Below, one piece after another: positions 30,361 through 42,014 of a DNA stretch of 47,549 bases (within the stretch, counting starts at the first letter, position 1; the number at the start of each line of letters is the position of its first letter). The stretch is from Phoronis australis. Its lineage: Eukaryota > Phoronida > Phoronidae. Position numbers and translations under genes: made by a program. The stretch covers positions 1-47,549 of the forward strand of contig NMRA01001154.1 in the NCBI GenBank assembly GCA_002633005.1, given 5' to 3'. The notes below the pieces were generated by a model. The model was given only the letters and a program-made list of their open reading frames with translations. It was not told the origin of the DNA and did no database searches.

Positions 30361-32379
30361 GTATTTGGAAAGTATGTACAACACCTCATCAAAACTAGCT
30401 GCAGCAATGTGCAGATCTGTGCAAATTTACTTTCAACACTCTGACCTTCGACAGTTTCTGTTATAAAAGTTTATTCGCTAAGTATAACAATTTTACAAAT
30501 TGATTAATAACTACGTAGGTTATATTTCTCACATCACGAAAATCATGTGTTGAAACTCAAACCGGTCACGATTGGGCAACTCGACCAGTTTTCCTACATG
30601 TACCTCAGGAATTGCCGGGTCAGACCAGAGACCTCATACTGATGCTGTTGTGGTTAATTTAATTGCCTCAAGCTGCTGATGTAATTGTTCTTAGATAATC
30701 AGACCCACCGTAAACACACTGAGGGCGACGATTTTATAAAAAATTTCCAATAAGCATACTTGAACCGTTCATGAAAAGTAGACGTTGTTTGGTTTTGGAA
30801 TTTTTAAAATCGGACAAGAAATGAGACTTTAGCCTTTGTGAATTTAAACCGAAAGTTGCCCAGAGCTCACACGTAGTCCAGCCAGTATTAGCTGCCTCAT
30901 TAATGCTGTGGGGTGTGCAACGGAATGGGCCGATTACCAAACTAGCTTGGAGCGTTGGATTTTGAGGTAGGCCATGTGTCATCGTGCAATTCTTGGCATG
31001 CAGGACATTCCGATTTTTTAAAAGGAAATTTGAAAGATTATTCCATAGTGCTTGTTCAAAAACAGGACAATAGCATTTAAAGTGGAGTTCAATTTCCATC
31101 TCTATAGATTGTACATTTGGTTTCTCGGTTCTAGCATGACAATGTCACCAAACCTAAATGATGATTTTTTTCGGCTGAATAATATTTACGTGCCGGTTAT
31201 TAGGAACAGTACTTCTAAGACATGTTCTATGATGCTTACATTGTACGTTAAGTTGCAAAACACGTCGAAACTGTGAAGCATTTTAACATTTAAGCAACTC
31301 TCAAAACATGAGGGTTCTCGAGTCGTGTTTCTGAAATGCTTCGTAAACGTTGCAGTAGAAAGAGATTGCTTCATTGCGTTCAAACCCAGAAAGTGACGTT
31401 GGTTGCATCAATTGCATCGACAAATGTAAGAAAATACCAAACACGTCAGCTGGCAAGTTAGATGCACATTTGAATAGTACGTCATGCATATACTTTGCTG
31501 TATTTGCTATTCACACGAAAAATTTGAGAGTGGTGAATACGTTAATACGAAACTTAAACACTCGTCGTTTTTACCCCTTACAGACGTCACTGGTAAATGA
31601 AACTTGTGAACACAAAATCGCTCTTCATCAGTTGTCAAACAAGTTCATATTTATCATTGTGCATAGTAGTAGTAGTCTAGACGCATTTCTGGAAAATGTG
31701 CATTTTAGAGGCATTTTTTTGTAAAAGTTGAGAACATTTTTAGCATAAATACGTTGTACTGATTTTGATTATGCATGTTCCCAAGCTTGATTTTGAGTTT
31801 TTGACCATCTAATTTGCATAAACAAAATGGCCGCCAAACCAAAAAATAAGAAACATTCGTGGGACCAGGAGTACAATATGTGACGAATAACTAGGAATGT
31901 TTTTGCTATAAAGGCATAGTATAAGTGTGTTTAGATCACTTAAATTTAAGAGCATATTAATGAACATCATTAAATTCTACAATTGTGCTAATTAGCTTCC
32001 GCCAGTGCCGAAAAATTCAATTTTTGGTGCAACTTTATCAATTTGCAGGCAAACATGACAAATAAAGTGTCTATACCTATGTTTTGAAGGTCTAAAAAAA
32101 TCATTATGACACAAGTGAAGATTTTTAATTCATCTTCATTAAGTTAAAATTTATGCTCATTAATAAAGACTGAAAATTAAATTAGAAATAATAATTATCA
32201 ATACTTTTTTGCAAACATCTCATTATTTAGATAAGACATAAAAGTATTGCAAACATAACAACATGACTTTTAAATACACTGTACTGTTGTAAAGAGATGC
32301 ATGGCCATATCGTCCCATTTTGGACAGGAGTATACCGTCCTCACAGTCGACCAAGCACACTGCTGCAGATTAATGGAGC
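30361..32379. other. Intergenic, no supported gene
   Basis: I see no domain-bearing frame. A minus-strand open frame of about 121 codons (30734-31099) has no family signature. From about 31730 on the sequence is AT-rich and looks like old repeat DNA, possibly the 5' part of the repetitive element whose broken gene follows. Confidence 0.5.
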
Positions 32380-34710
32380 TTACACGTGATCGTTCCCAGA
32401 ATACCAAAATATATTAATACAGTACCTTGTTTAGTGGTTCTTCACGTTTCGATGAACTTTATCAAGGCCATAGAAGATCACATGAGTGATTCTGGAATAG
32501 CTGAGGTGTGCATAGAGATTGCAGTACTTGGTCAAGGCCTATGGAACTGGTCCTCAGTGGAAAGTCGTACAGCAAAGCTACATGTACAGTATGAGGGCAC
32601 ACAAACTGTCTTTCCAAGCTCTGTGGCATCTCCTGCATGTGCCAAGCCTTCTCTCGTTTATTGCAGAAGTGACTGCCATGCTTGTATTACCAGTATGTCT
32701 GCAGATGATGATACACAGAAAATTCCGTAGTTGATTTCTCAGTTAGTATAAGTTCAGGAAAAGTCCTGAGCATTTTGTCAACAGTAGTTCTGATGATGTG
32801 AATTTCAGCTTCTGGTGGAGTTACATGTACATGGTTCCTATAGTGTTAAAGTACACATGCTCTCAACGGGATGGTATTTTGGAACTGCATCTCTATTTAT
32901 TTACTCTCATACTGCCTCACCGAATTATGCCCGAGTGGGGTGCGGTATTTTTAGCCGACATGCATGAGCTTCCACAATCTGTTTGGTCAGAGTTTCAAGC
33001 AGGAAATTTTGTAGTCAAGTGATCTCCTCATATGCTCTGTCAGGTAGATTCTGACCAGTGGGTAAATGGGGCAGGCAAAAAGGAGGAGGTATCATCGGTA
33101 ATACCAAAACCTCGTCAGCAGTATGGAGGTGGACACTCATTTAATCTGAAATCTCATATAGCTGAACAAACTTACTGATGTGGGAGTACATAGTTTCATA
33201 ACGAAGCCACGTGGCAGCTGTCGAGAGTTCCCTTCTTTACGCCTCCCATGGATTGAAGGTCTTCTCGTCCGCAAGGCCTTAGCTGCTACAAAGCCTTGCA
33301 ACAAAGGTCCTAGCAACAGCACTAACCCAATAGTCACTTTTGCATGCCAAGGAACTTGGTCACGAACATATTAAGAAATTTGTTCGAGACTGATTATCAC
33401 TGAGCAATGCGATAATTCAGACATGTCACGCGACTAGATGAGCAAAAATAATGCCCCAACATTTGCCAACTGATATGATTTGGGGAAACAAACCAAAGAC
33501 AAAGACAAGAAAATAGTTCATAAGGCAGAAAGGGATGTACTTCGCTGCCTTCGGCTTATGAGGCCAGTTGAATTGCCGTCTGTGCTCAAACGCGAGCTTC
33601 TTCCAGTCCATGTTTTCTTACAGAAACGAGTGGCACATTGCGCACTGGAGATAAATCTTGGCTTGCCCAAGTATTAATAGTTAACACATCGACTTTCCTG
33701 AAATACTTCAACTTCATGACACGCCCGTTTGCCTCATTATTGATGGCGAAGCATTGCTGGTAGCTCTTGGGAAGCCTGATGGTGATGTGACCTTCGAGAA
33801 CCTGGCTGATTCATTCATGAGAACAGTGCTAAACACAGGATTTCGATATCATAAAATTGACATTGTATTTGACAGATACAGACAAGAAACTATTAAGGTC
33901 ACAGCAGGAAAACAGCGCAGTAAAAGAACACAGCTAATCAGGTGATCATTTTGTGGTGTAACTCTTCCTCAAACTGGTCAAATTTTAGGGCACTGGCTGA
34001 GAATAAAGCAAACCTAGCACATTTCTTGTCACAGAAACTGTGTTTGTAGACACCTGAAGATAAGAGGTTATGGTTGCAGGAAAGTTCAAAAATGAGATGG
34101 TAGTAAATTAAATCATCTTTAAGGATATAACTGATTTGAGGACTCTGAAGTCCACACATGAAGAAACAGATGCAAGAGTGGTACTGCATGCTGTCCACAG
34201 TCAGTCGTATTTCCAGAGACACCCACTGTTTTACTGCTTCTGGTATCGCACTTCCAAGAAATGCAGAGTGAGCATATCTGTATGATGTCAGGCACATCAA
34301 AGAAATGACGATATATACCTTTTGAAGCACTTTTCAACAAACTACTACGAGACTCAGCAACATACTTGTTTGCTTTTCACGCTGTGACCGGGTTTGGCAC
34401 CAACTCGTACTTTGCCAATCACATGAAACAATCATCATGGAAGGTGTTCCCAGAGCATCACAGATTGCTTAAGAACCCCTGCATTGGTGAACTCACTGAG
34501 CAAATTACGATGGCTTCAGAAGTATTTGTCTGCAGAATATACAACACGACCAGAACAGACATGTAGATGTAGCACGCTATTTACTATTCTCCCAGCCCGT
34601 GAACCCTGAAGTCCTTCCCCCAACGCATAATGTCAAGGCATTTGAAAGTGGTCAGTTTTAGTACCCAGTGTGGTGCTTGAATGCATATCTTAACAGGTGT
34701 CGGAGAATCT
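32380..34710 (+). pseudogene. Broken copy of a repetitive marine-invertebrate protein family
   Basis: A protein of several hundred residues can be followed across all three forward frames, with many shifts and stops. Recognisable pieces in order are TVPCLVVLHVSMNF (about 32416), FSFWWSYMYMV (about 32804), GAVFLADMHELP (about 32938), LKRELLPV (about 33586), LLVALGKPDGDVTFENLADS (about 33752), IDIVFDRYRQETIK (about 33857), THEETDARVVLHAVHS (about 34150) and FHAVTGFGTNSYFANH (about 34374), then SSWKVFPEHH. From memory these match an abundant uncharacterised protein family in lancelet, coral and other marine genomes with HEExDxRxxLH and FHAVTGxDTxSY blocks. The copy number suggests it belongs to a mobile element. 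Function is unknown, and this copy is dead. Confidence 0.65.
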
Positions 34711-35548
34711 TTTTATTTTATTTGTTAATATGGTTTTTCAATACTTAGGCCAAGTTTCATTCTCGTAACTGCGTTGATGGTAAATCACTCATTCTTTATT
34801 CAAAACATTTGAAGAACAAACCATTTGCACCACAAAAACAATATCAAAAGCGTATTAGTTTAATGGCTGGTGGTCTCATGGACTGTTACTTACTCTTACT
34901 TTATAAAATAACGAGCGTAAAATTACTAGTGAAAAATATAAACCTTCAAACTTCTTCAGAGCTCACGTGACCTACACATCAATTCTCATTGGCAATAACG
35001 ATTTGGGTCGTAAAACACGTGCGAAGTGGCCTGTCGTAGAACCAAAAACTGTAAACAAACACCGCGGTTCTGATAAACGCCCCCAATGAGATGCCTAGGG
35101 AACTAATTTTTGACTCCGATTTGACGGCGTAATCTTACCTGCTACACAGTTTGAAATGAACCTGACATCTCTAAAAGTTATCTTATTTACTAGTGATTTC
35201 TCTGCGTGTCAGCCACTTACCGTGTCTCACTGGGATACAAGGGTATAATACAATCTCTCATTTCCGTGTTTTGCTGCAAATAACTCGGTTTGCAAGATAA
35301 CATTTTCCAGGGGGTCCAGATATTCTTGTTTTGATCACTGTTATCTAAACATGGTGTTTACTTATCGTCCAAAGTGAACTGGCACTAGATATCTGACTTT
35401 AACTATGACTCTCAATGTAAAATTTGTATACAGGGTTAGCATCAAAACAAAGTTTTGGCAATTTGCCAACATTTTAGTAGTTGTAAAGTACCCAAAATCC
35501 ACATATGAGAAATGGGATTGTTTTGACAACTCTTATCGGTTTCACGTG
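34711..35548. other. Intergenic, upstream region of the cephalotoxin-like gene
   Basis: No coding region is seen. It contains an E-box-like CACGTG at 35543-35548 just before the TATA-like box. I note no other clear promoter element. Confidence 0.5.
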
Positions 35549-35556
35549 ATATAAAG
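35549..35556 (+). promoter_or_regulatory. TATA-like box
   Basis: The motif ATATAAAG sits 52-59 nt before the ATG at 35608. That would place the transcription start near 35580 and leave a 5' leader of about 30 nt. The CACGTG directly upstream could bind a bHLH factor. Both roles are inferred from the motifs. Confidence 0.45.
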
Positions 35557-35607
35557 CGGAAAACCCAAGTTTTGCGTGAAAGCAAGTTTCACAACTCAAT
35601 TGCGAAC

Positions 35608-36281
35608 ATGAATTACTTTTTGGCTCTTTTCGTCACTCTTGTGCTGTTCAGCTACCGTTCTGAAGCCACAAACAGAACTAATGAAAAACAAGCTTTCTAC
35701 ACCTTCACAGAGACAGAGCAACTGTTATTTGAAGCAAAGCCGCTGTCCGAGCATTTTGAACAAGGTCTCAGAGCCGTGAAAGCGGCGACAACGATCATCA
35801 GCAAAATGCCAAGTAAAGACAAGTTCAACAGACAGAGGGCTCTTTTGGCTTTTGTTTCAAAACCTTCAAAGTTTTCGAAACACCTAAAACTAGCAACAGC
35901 GGGCATAAAATTATTAATCAGTTTCCTCAACTTAGGTCAAATACCCGACTTGATCAATAAAAAGTTTCTTGAAGTCAATCAAAAACTTGCTGCTCTCGAC
36001 AGCAAATTAGACTCGATGGAACAGTCAATCAAGTCCAACGTCGCCTTGAATGTGTTTTTCTCGAAATGGATGACGTGGATGGATGTCACCGAAAATGGCT
36101 ATAAGAAACTGGTGGAAATACAAGCAGCCATGCAAACGGAGAAAACGAATATCCGGAAACTGAAGTTAGCAGAAGAATTCGTGAAGTATTATGAAGACAA
36201 TCAACTTGAAGGAACTGTAGACAATATCTACAAAATGGCCGTACTTCAAGAGACCAAGGTGACTCGCAACATTTTTGACAG
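35608..36281 (+). CDS. Cephalotoxin-like gene, exon 1: signal peptide and helical region
   Basis: I take the ATG at 35608 as start because it opens directly into a signal peptide (MNYFLALFVTLVLFSYRSEA, likely cut before TNRT). The same frame is open upstream to 35572 but with no ATG. The 224 residues contain no cysteine. They are helical throughout: a hydrophobic stretch (KLLISFLNLGQIPDLI, residues 101-116) is followed by heptads of a coiled coil (residues 117-145). N22 is a possible glycosylation site. The hydrophobic hairpin plus coiled coil is a pattern also met in alpha-helical pore formers, but this is only a resemblance. Donor gtgagt, phase 2 out. Confidence 0.85.
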
Positions 36282-39200
36282 GTGAGTTAACAGGTTTAAA
36301 TCTCAGCAATGTTGAATAACCTCTTGTCAGTGTTGCCTTTTCCGTTTCATGAGCTTCGGACAATATCGTAAATATCCATATTTGTTTAAAACATTCCCTG
36401 ACAACATTAATAAAACACAACAGCAAAATAGTGAGGGATATTTCTTGACAACTGTACTTTTCAAGAGAAATGAAAAAAAAATTTTAGAGTTTCATTTCTC
36501 CACCAGAGAGTGTCCTTAATGGAAATAATGTTGCCATATGCAATGTTTTTTTCTTCAATAGTTTCAAATTTGATGGTCATACCGGTGCTTAGAAAAGATA
36601 AATCTACCTCTGGGTCGATACTCATACATGTACACAATTTTAATGGAAGTTTGAGGAATATAACTCACGCGCATTAGTACCTAGGCTTAAATTCCATCAC
36701 ACTGCATGATGCCAAGTTGAAATACCTCGTCAAACTCACATTCCCACATCACATTCCCATTCCGTAACTGTTGGTCCAAGGAGTCTTTTTTCTTCTCTTT
36801 GATTATATCCTAGCCATGGCATAGACAACGTACATGTACACGTAGCTGGTGTGACTCATTTTCATAGTATGATAACAGCGCATGTTTTAAGTTCGCAATC
36901 TGCTCTTTACTGCACCTTGACTTGAAATTGCCCAAGACTAAACGACAAAGTCCACGCAACATTAACAATTATGACGAAAAGGTTGTTGACATTTTTCTGG
37001 AAGTCGATCAAGAATATTGCACGAGATGGTCAAACGACAATTTCGAACAACATATGTCAGAGTAATTACATGTACATGAAAGCCCTAATTCAAAGTCGGC
37101 ATCCCGAATTGCTCTATGTTTGTTGAAGCCTTTACACTAAATGTATTTGACCTTGATAAAAGACAAGTCTCCATAGAGGCAGTGTTTTTTTTCTGATATC
37201 AACCGAGGCCACATAACCAATCGATCATGCTCAATTAATTTTGGGATTCATTCTTTAGGTGAACACATCAAATTCTTCGGCGGGTGCCACAAGAGTACAG
37301 TTTTCAAAACGATGACTTACATGTACTTTTTTGTTACAAATGGCTTATAATTATATAAGAAAGTTTCTTTAATTAGATTGTTTCCCACTTAAACGACTAT
37401 AACAGACAATGTGGGTGTCGATTGATTCCCAGATTTTGCATGCACCCCCCTGGTCTTTAGCTGTACATGTTGATACAAGTTTCACGGCGAGGTGACGACC
37501 AGAACTACCCGGGCTGTGTGCAGTTTTGAGTTTTGTTGACGCTGAACACCATGGGCGGCGCACCATAGGGGGCAGAGAGGCTATATCCCCACTTTTTTTC
37601 AGTGCTACGCCGCACATGGCGGTGTACCACAAGGGGCTAAGGGGGCCTTAGCCCACCATTTTTTCAGTGCTGCGCCGCTCAAGAACACTCAATGGTGCCT
37701 ACATGTACATAATCCACAGGAATGCGCAAACGCGAAAACATGCTGAATACATGTACAATACCTGTCATTTATTCATACTTTGAATAAGTCCATAGAACAC
37801 AACGTGTGTTGCCTCTGCGTGTAGGCCTAAGCAAATCGGTAACTCAAATCTATATCTTAAAAGCTTATTCCCCATAATAACGGTATAAAAGTGACTGGCA
37901 AAATTTACGAAACTGACCTCTATGCTTTCCTGCCTGTGTGGCAGCGGCGGGTTTGTGTCGTGAAGGTGGAGTCAGCAAATGACTGACATGTATATGAGGC
38001 AGAAAAATGAAAGACGTTTCGGCCAATCTGGTCTCTGACGATTTGCTTTGGCATTGGAAACCAATTTATTTTATAGTAGTGGAGTATTAGCGCCATATTT
38101 TGTGTGATTGAAAGGATTTGCTTAAAACTTGCATTTTATTCAAGAGAGCATGTATGAAGTAACACTTTTAGATACAGTACGTTCCAACAGGCCGGATCCT
38201 GTGGTCCGTTGCACAAACATTGTTTAAGCTTAACTTGTTACAAAAGTATTCAAAACCTGTTCCGTGATGATCCTGTGTGCTCACTTTCTTAAATCCACAA
38301 AGTTTTTTTTTCTTAGGGAGAAGATAAAAGAGCCGAAGACGCATTTAGAGACATTCAAACCAAACTTTATGACGTGAGGAGGCAATTCGATCTAAGAGCG
38401 TGGACATGCCAACGTGACTGCATTATGTATGCCAAGGAAGATGTGGGAAAAATCCTGATAACGGAATCTGGAAAGAAGGATGGCGATATTGTCCGGGTGA
38501 TTTTCAACCTCTTTGAGACCAGGTATTTCCACCACTTATGCCTAACTTTAGAACACGTGTCCAGAGTGTTTAAGAAATTATCACGGGCAATTTACTAAAC
38601 TGAGAGTGGGGCAAATGCTGGTTGTGGGTAGTGTTTCATCATGGAAAACAAACGAGATCGCATACGATGTATAGGTTTTCATGGAATTTTTACGGGTGGT
38701 TGTGCGTTTTTGTAGACTTTTCCTAATAGGTCAATGTAGAAAAGTGTGGTCTGAAATTGTTACGGAAATTGTAAAAGATTTGTCGACGACTGGCCCTAAC
38801 ACCGTTGCAAAATCTCAAAAACTCTCTGTAATACTTTAATTGTCATTTTTCTTCATCATGTGTTATGGTTTTGACTCACCAAAGGTATCCATGGTTTTCG
38901 TGGGCAGTAGCGTCAATCAAGCGGGACGAGACTCTAATGGCCTGGCGTGGAGAGACCTACTTCACGAAGGATTCTGGAGAAAAAAGAAGAATACTCGTTG
39001 CCTTCCAAGACTCAAGCTTAGACCTTAGTTGTGCTCAAATGAATGGACTCGACATGCTGTTGACCTTCAAACCCTGCGACGGATGCAATCCTGAATTTTT
39101 TGTTGCTTCGAGTAATTTCCTCCTCTCCTCATCATGCGGTGTCCCTGGCTTAAAAGACTTGAAGCTGCAGCTTCCAGACCGACAGTTGGCATTGTGGTTC

Positions 39201-40937
39201 TATGTCGGTAGTATGTCCAACAGCCGACTTGACAAGTGCGCAATATCCAACCAATGTAACGGCCACGGTATGTGCAAGAATGTAAGATTTACATCAAAAG
39301 TCCAATGCCTATGCGCACATTTTTGGGAAGGAGCAAACTGCCAAGTCAACGCAAGCAAAGACCTGGACGAAACCATCGCAGATATGATATCAAACTTGCG
39401 ACTTAACTTCGGAAAAGTCAACAGCGTCCCAACGGTTGTAGACATCTATTTCAGCATAAAAAATCTTGCTCAAGACCTCCAAATGTTATTTAACGAGATA
39501 AAAGCTAATTTTGACCACACGAAAAACATTATTAAACACAATGATATTATTTTCAAAGCCCAGAATGTTGTTGACATGTACTCCGATTTAAACCATGGCG
39601 TTTTGGATTTCAGTCAGTTTGGGCACAAATTAGATCTTTATTTAACCTCTGTAACAAACCAGTTTGAATTGCAAAATGGAATTGAAAGTATGATTCTTGC
39701 CAGAGGAATTTTGGACACGACTGGAAATGATATTTTCAACACCTTTAAACGTGACTATCAAACTAAATATCGAAACTCAGCATGCAGGCAACCGTACAAT
39801 AACGCCGTGACGGCGTTTAAAATGAGTCTTTCGACTTTGGATCTTGCGCTAGGAGAGGCTCTTCTATTACATAAGAAATGGAAATTTCACGAGGCCTCGA
39901 GTCCTGCTGAAAAGGAAAAAGTTTTAAAAGAAACGACGTACTTGGGGCAGATATTGAAACCCAGGCAGGCTGAGTACTCCAGTTATTGGACGAGACACAG
40001 CTGTGGGAGCATCGAAATACCTCGAAGTGGGATCAAGTGCGGTGATCAGCTTACCTATTCTGGCTTAAATATTTCTAACATCCTGTGTGAAGAAGGACGA
40101 ATTGCTAGGCCTTCAACACTCCACTGTGAATCGCAATCCCGCTCTGGTGGGGATTCAGCTCTTGCGTGGACTGCAAAACCTGAGTGTGTCATCAAGTATG
40201 AATGGCGCCCTTGGGGTAGCTGGGAAGGTTGTTCCGTCACTTGCGGCAGTGGCATGCAACAACGGCGACGGGACTGTCACAACAATAATGATGTGAGCTT
40301 ATGCAGGCAATACGCGGGTGGGATCGATTACCAGCAGAGACCATGCGTTACCAAAGATTGTTGCAGCAGTGGGTTCAGATGTCCTTTTTCTGATAAATGC
40401 ATCAGTAGGAGCTGGCTGTGCGATGGAGACAACGACTGCGGAAACTTCGAAGATGAGAGGTCGTGCTCCAACCACGTAAAAGACGGTGACACGATTGCGA
40501 TCAAAAGCGTTGCAACATCTAACCGATGGATAGGCTGCTGGTATGGACGCTGCAGACTCCATAGTTGCCCAGGGTCATGGATGAGTGAATGGGACCATTG
40601 CACTGGGGAAGTGTTTAGAATCGAAAGGGAAACTCGTCGGACAGGAAGGTCTATTCACGACGGTGACCGGATTTCTTTGCTGTATCCGTTAACAGGAGAA
40701 TACTTGAACTGTAACGGAGGCTGCCATAGGCGCAAGTATGATAGCACAGCTGACCTCTATATACACTCGTCAAGAAATGATAGAGGACCCATTAAACCAA
40801 GAGATCGGGTGGCGCTCCGCAGCAAAAGTCACAACGCTTGGTTGAGATACGGCACATTATGTCCTCAATCCACCTTTACGGCTCAAATACCTACTCACTG
40901 CCCACAGGCCATTTGGCAAATTGCCGTCAAGCGCTGA
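35608..40937 (+). CDS. SE-cephalotoxin-like secreted multidomain protein (about 970 aa, 3 or more exons)
   Basis: This looks like a complete gene for a large secreted protein. Order of parts: signal peptide, cysteine-free helical and coiled-coil region, EGF-like domain, second helical region, sushi-like segment, thrombospondin type 1 repeat, LDL-receptor class A module and a Cys-rich beta domain ending in WQIAVKR. The TSP1-LDLa order after long helices fits the family named after SE-cephalotoxin, a cuttlefish salivary protein of similar length (about 1,050 residues). Homologues also occur in animals not known to be venomous, so the match does not show that this protein is toxic; secretion and extracellular binding are the safer reading. 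Exons 1 and 3 are clear. The start of exon 2 is uncertain (see that entry). With the acceptor at 38331 the coding sequence is 972 codons plus stop. The family call is from architecture, not from an alignment. Confidence 0.75.
36282..38316 (+). other. Intron 1 of the cephalotoxin-like gene
   Basis: This 2-kb stretch carries GC-rich foldback copy B at 37550-37682. An open stretch after an acceptor-like aacacttttag (38172 to about 38245 or 38274) could be a small extra exon in the right entry phase. Its donors are weak and the intron after it would be only 42-71 nt. Confidence 0.55.
37550..37682 (-). mobile_element. GC-rich foldback repeat family, copy B (dimer, inverted)
   Basis: On the minus strand two units of about 65 bp each run from gcgcagcactgaaaaaa or similar to a tggtgcgccgcccatg-like end, matching copies A and C. 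It lies in intron 1 of the cephalotoxin-like gene. Confidence 0.75.
38317..38522 (+). CDS. Cephalotoxin-like gene, exon 2 (start uncertain: 38317 or 38331)
   Basis: The exon encodes RAEDAFRDIQTKLYDVRRQF, then WTCQRDCIMYAKEDVG and IFNLFET, a helical stretch with two cysteines. Donor gtattt, phase 2 out, which fits exon 3. The obvious acceptor (T-run then cttag, 38316) gives phase 0, but exon 1 leaves in phase 2. Either the splice uses the AG at 38329-38330, which restores the frame, or a small exon in the intron makes up the difference. Confidence 0.7.
38885..40937 (+). CDS. Cephalotoxin-like gene, exon 3: EGF, helices, sushi-like, TSP1, LDLa, C-terminal beta domain
   Basis: One 2,053-nt exon encodes most of the protein, with TGA at 40935-40937. 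Acceptor caccaaag at 38884. Domains: EGF-like with CNGHGMC and CAHFWEGANC (39237-39341); a helical region of about 220 residues to 40001; a sushi-like segment with four cysteines (40002-40187); a TSP1 repeat with the WRPWGSWEGCSVTCGSG signature (40200-40361); an LDLa module with CDGDNDCGNFEDERSC, including the acidic calcium site (40362-40466); and a C-terminal domain (40482-40934) with repeated 'GD.i.l' strands and paired cysteines, which looks like a beta-trefoil. The split between intron-rich 5' and intronless 3' parts differs sharply from the astacin-like gene. Confidence 0.88.
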
Positions 40938-41277
40938 TTTTTAACTGCTTGTTTTCTTTAGGAACAATTCCGTTACTGGTTCCTTGATGTAAACCACATG
41001 GCTGGTTAGGCCACGACTTTGCGGCCTGAAATATTATTTAACTTCTGATTAGAGAACGGTGCTGGTAACCTATCAATAGCCTCTTGTCTCGCTGTACATA
41101 TCTATATAACACTGCAAAGGTTCATTTTACTTGTAATTGAGAATATACTTGGCATGCCGCTGTTCTTACTACTGAAATCCAACTTTTTGTATTCTTGTAA
41201 GAATGTTGTTAACTGTGACTTGGACTGGAAATGAAGCAGTGCTGGTGACATTGTTATTTCATTGCTAAATGTAATTG

Positions 41278-41283
41278 AATAAA
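41278..41283 (+). terminator. Poly(A) signal of the cephalotoxin-like gene
   Basis: AATAAA lies 341 nt after the stop codon and is followed by a GT-rich stretch (gtgtgtgtgtgtgt, from about 41306), the usual downstream element. Confidence 0.65.
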
Positions 41284-41305
41284 ATGGCGATTTCATTACA
41301 ATGCA

Positions 41306-41322
41306 CGTGTGTGTGTGTGTGT
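41306..41322 (+). repeat. Short (TG)n tract
   Basis: About eight TG units follow the poly(A) signal of the cephalotoxin-like gene. They may serve as its GU-rich downstream element or be a plain microsatellite. Confidence 0.8.
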
Positions 41323-41586
41323 CGGCCTACATTGACCTATTTTCCACCGAGATCGGGGAAGCACCTTGATCAACCGGCAGTCTTCTCAAAAGCTATCGTT
41401 CTTTAAATCTCTATGCCTTAACTAGCAGACTTGGGTTAACACGGAGCCAGTTAACTGCCTGCATGTAAAATCGTTTTGAGATGGTGCTTTTGTAATCCTC
41501 CAGTTAATGTAATTTTAAAGCCGTCTTTACGAATAATCATATTAGCAGCGATGGTACCGAAAGCATGCAATTAATCACTTGAAGTT

Positions 41587-41789
41587 TCAGCCGCACCTTT
41601 TCAGTTCAACATTTGTCAGTTTCCACACCACGTTATTGTAAGCATATTCATTCGCAGCACATCGTGTGTTTTCACAGGGCCAAATCTCCTGTCGGAGGTG
41701 AACGTTATATGGACACGTACAGTTTTCAGTCATTTGACAGGTCATGTGACTCGCACATGAGCAGATAACGTTCACGTCACAGGGAAAAC
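41587..41789 (-). CDS. Convergent minus-strand gene, terminal exon
   Basis: The exon encodes FPCDVNVICSCASHMTCQ, then ENCTCPYNVHL, PCENTRCAANEY and VVWKLTNVELKRCG before a TGA. Nine or more cysteines within 65 residues argue for a secreted domain. Acceptor ttcgtggcttcag on the minus strand, phase 1 in. Confidence 0.55.
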
Positions 41790-42001
41790 CTGAAGCCACG
41801 AAAGAACCCGAAGTGTCAGGATGATGATCATTTTTCATATACACACCCTGTCTCGTCAACCAGAAGATCTCCGATATTCTGTGATTTGCACGGACCTCCC
41901 TATAACCATTTTGTCACCATCGTTGACAGCAAAGAATTCTGCTGTCCATTGCATTAGCTCTTGGTCAACGTACATCGGACATGTTTCGACCAGCGCAGTG
42001 G
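41587..42001 (-). CDS. Convergent minus-strand gene, 3' part (2 exons): Cys-rich beta domain
   Basis: Two minus-strand exons with matching phase 1 junctions give the last 113 or so residues of a secreted-looking protein. The pattern has a CP start, E-FF-x-V, an 'IGR.V.I' strand, a dense run of cysteines and a final VVWKL..VELKR. The parallel segments of the cephalotoxin-like C-terminal domain read CP, EVFRI, 'GDRISL', Cys-rich turns and AIWQIAVKR. I infer a related fold, perhaps a paralogous gene lying tail-to-tail with the first. Exons further upstream (to the right) are not found with confidence; an open stretch with a good donor at 42310-42540 is out of phase. The 71-nt intron is short. 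Confidence 0.5.
41861..42001 (-). CDS. Convergent minus-strand gene, penultimate exon
   Basis: The exon encodes TCPMYVDQELMQWTAEFF, then NDGDKMVIGRSVQITEYRR. It is 141 nt long, phase 1 in and phase 1 out, matching the terminal exon. Acceptor tatagtttttag. The donor gttgac is weak but sits just before an in-frame stop. Foldback copy C lies only 13 bp upstream of the acceptor. Confidence 0.5.
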
Positions 42002-42014
42002 CTAAAAACTATAA

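Noticed and set aside
30734-31099. Minus-strand 121-codon open frame
   Set aside because: No family recognised and no exon signals.
35572-35607. Upstream extension of the cephalotoxin-like reading frame
   Set aside because: The frame is open but begins with TTG. The ATG at 35608 opens directly into a signal peptide and fits the TATA-like box.
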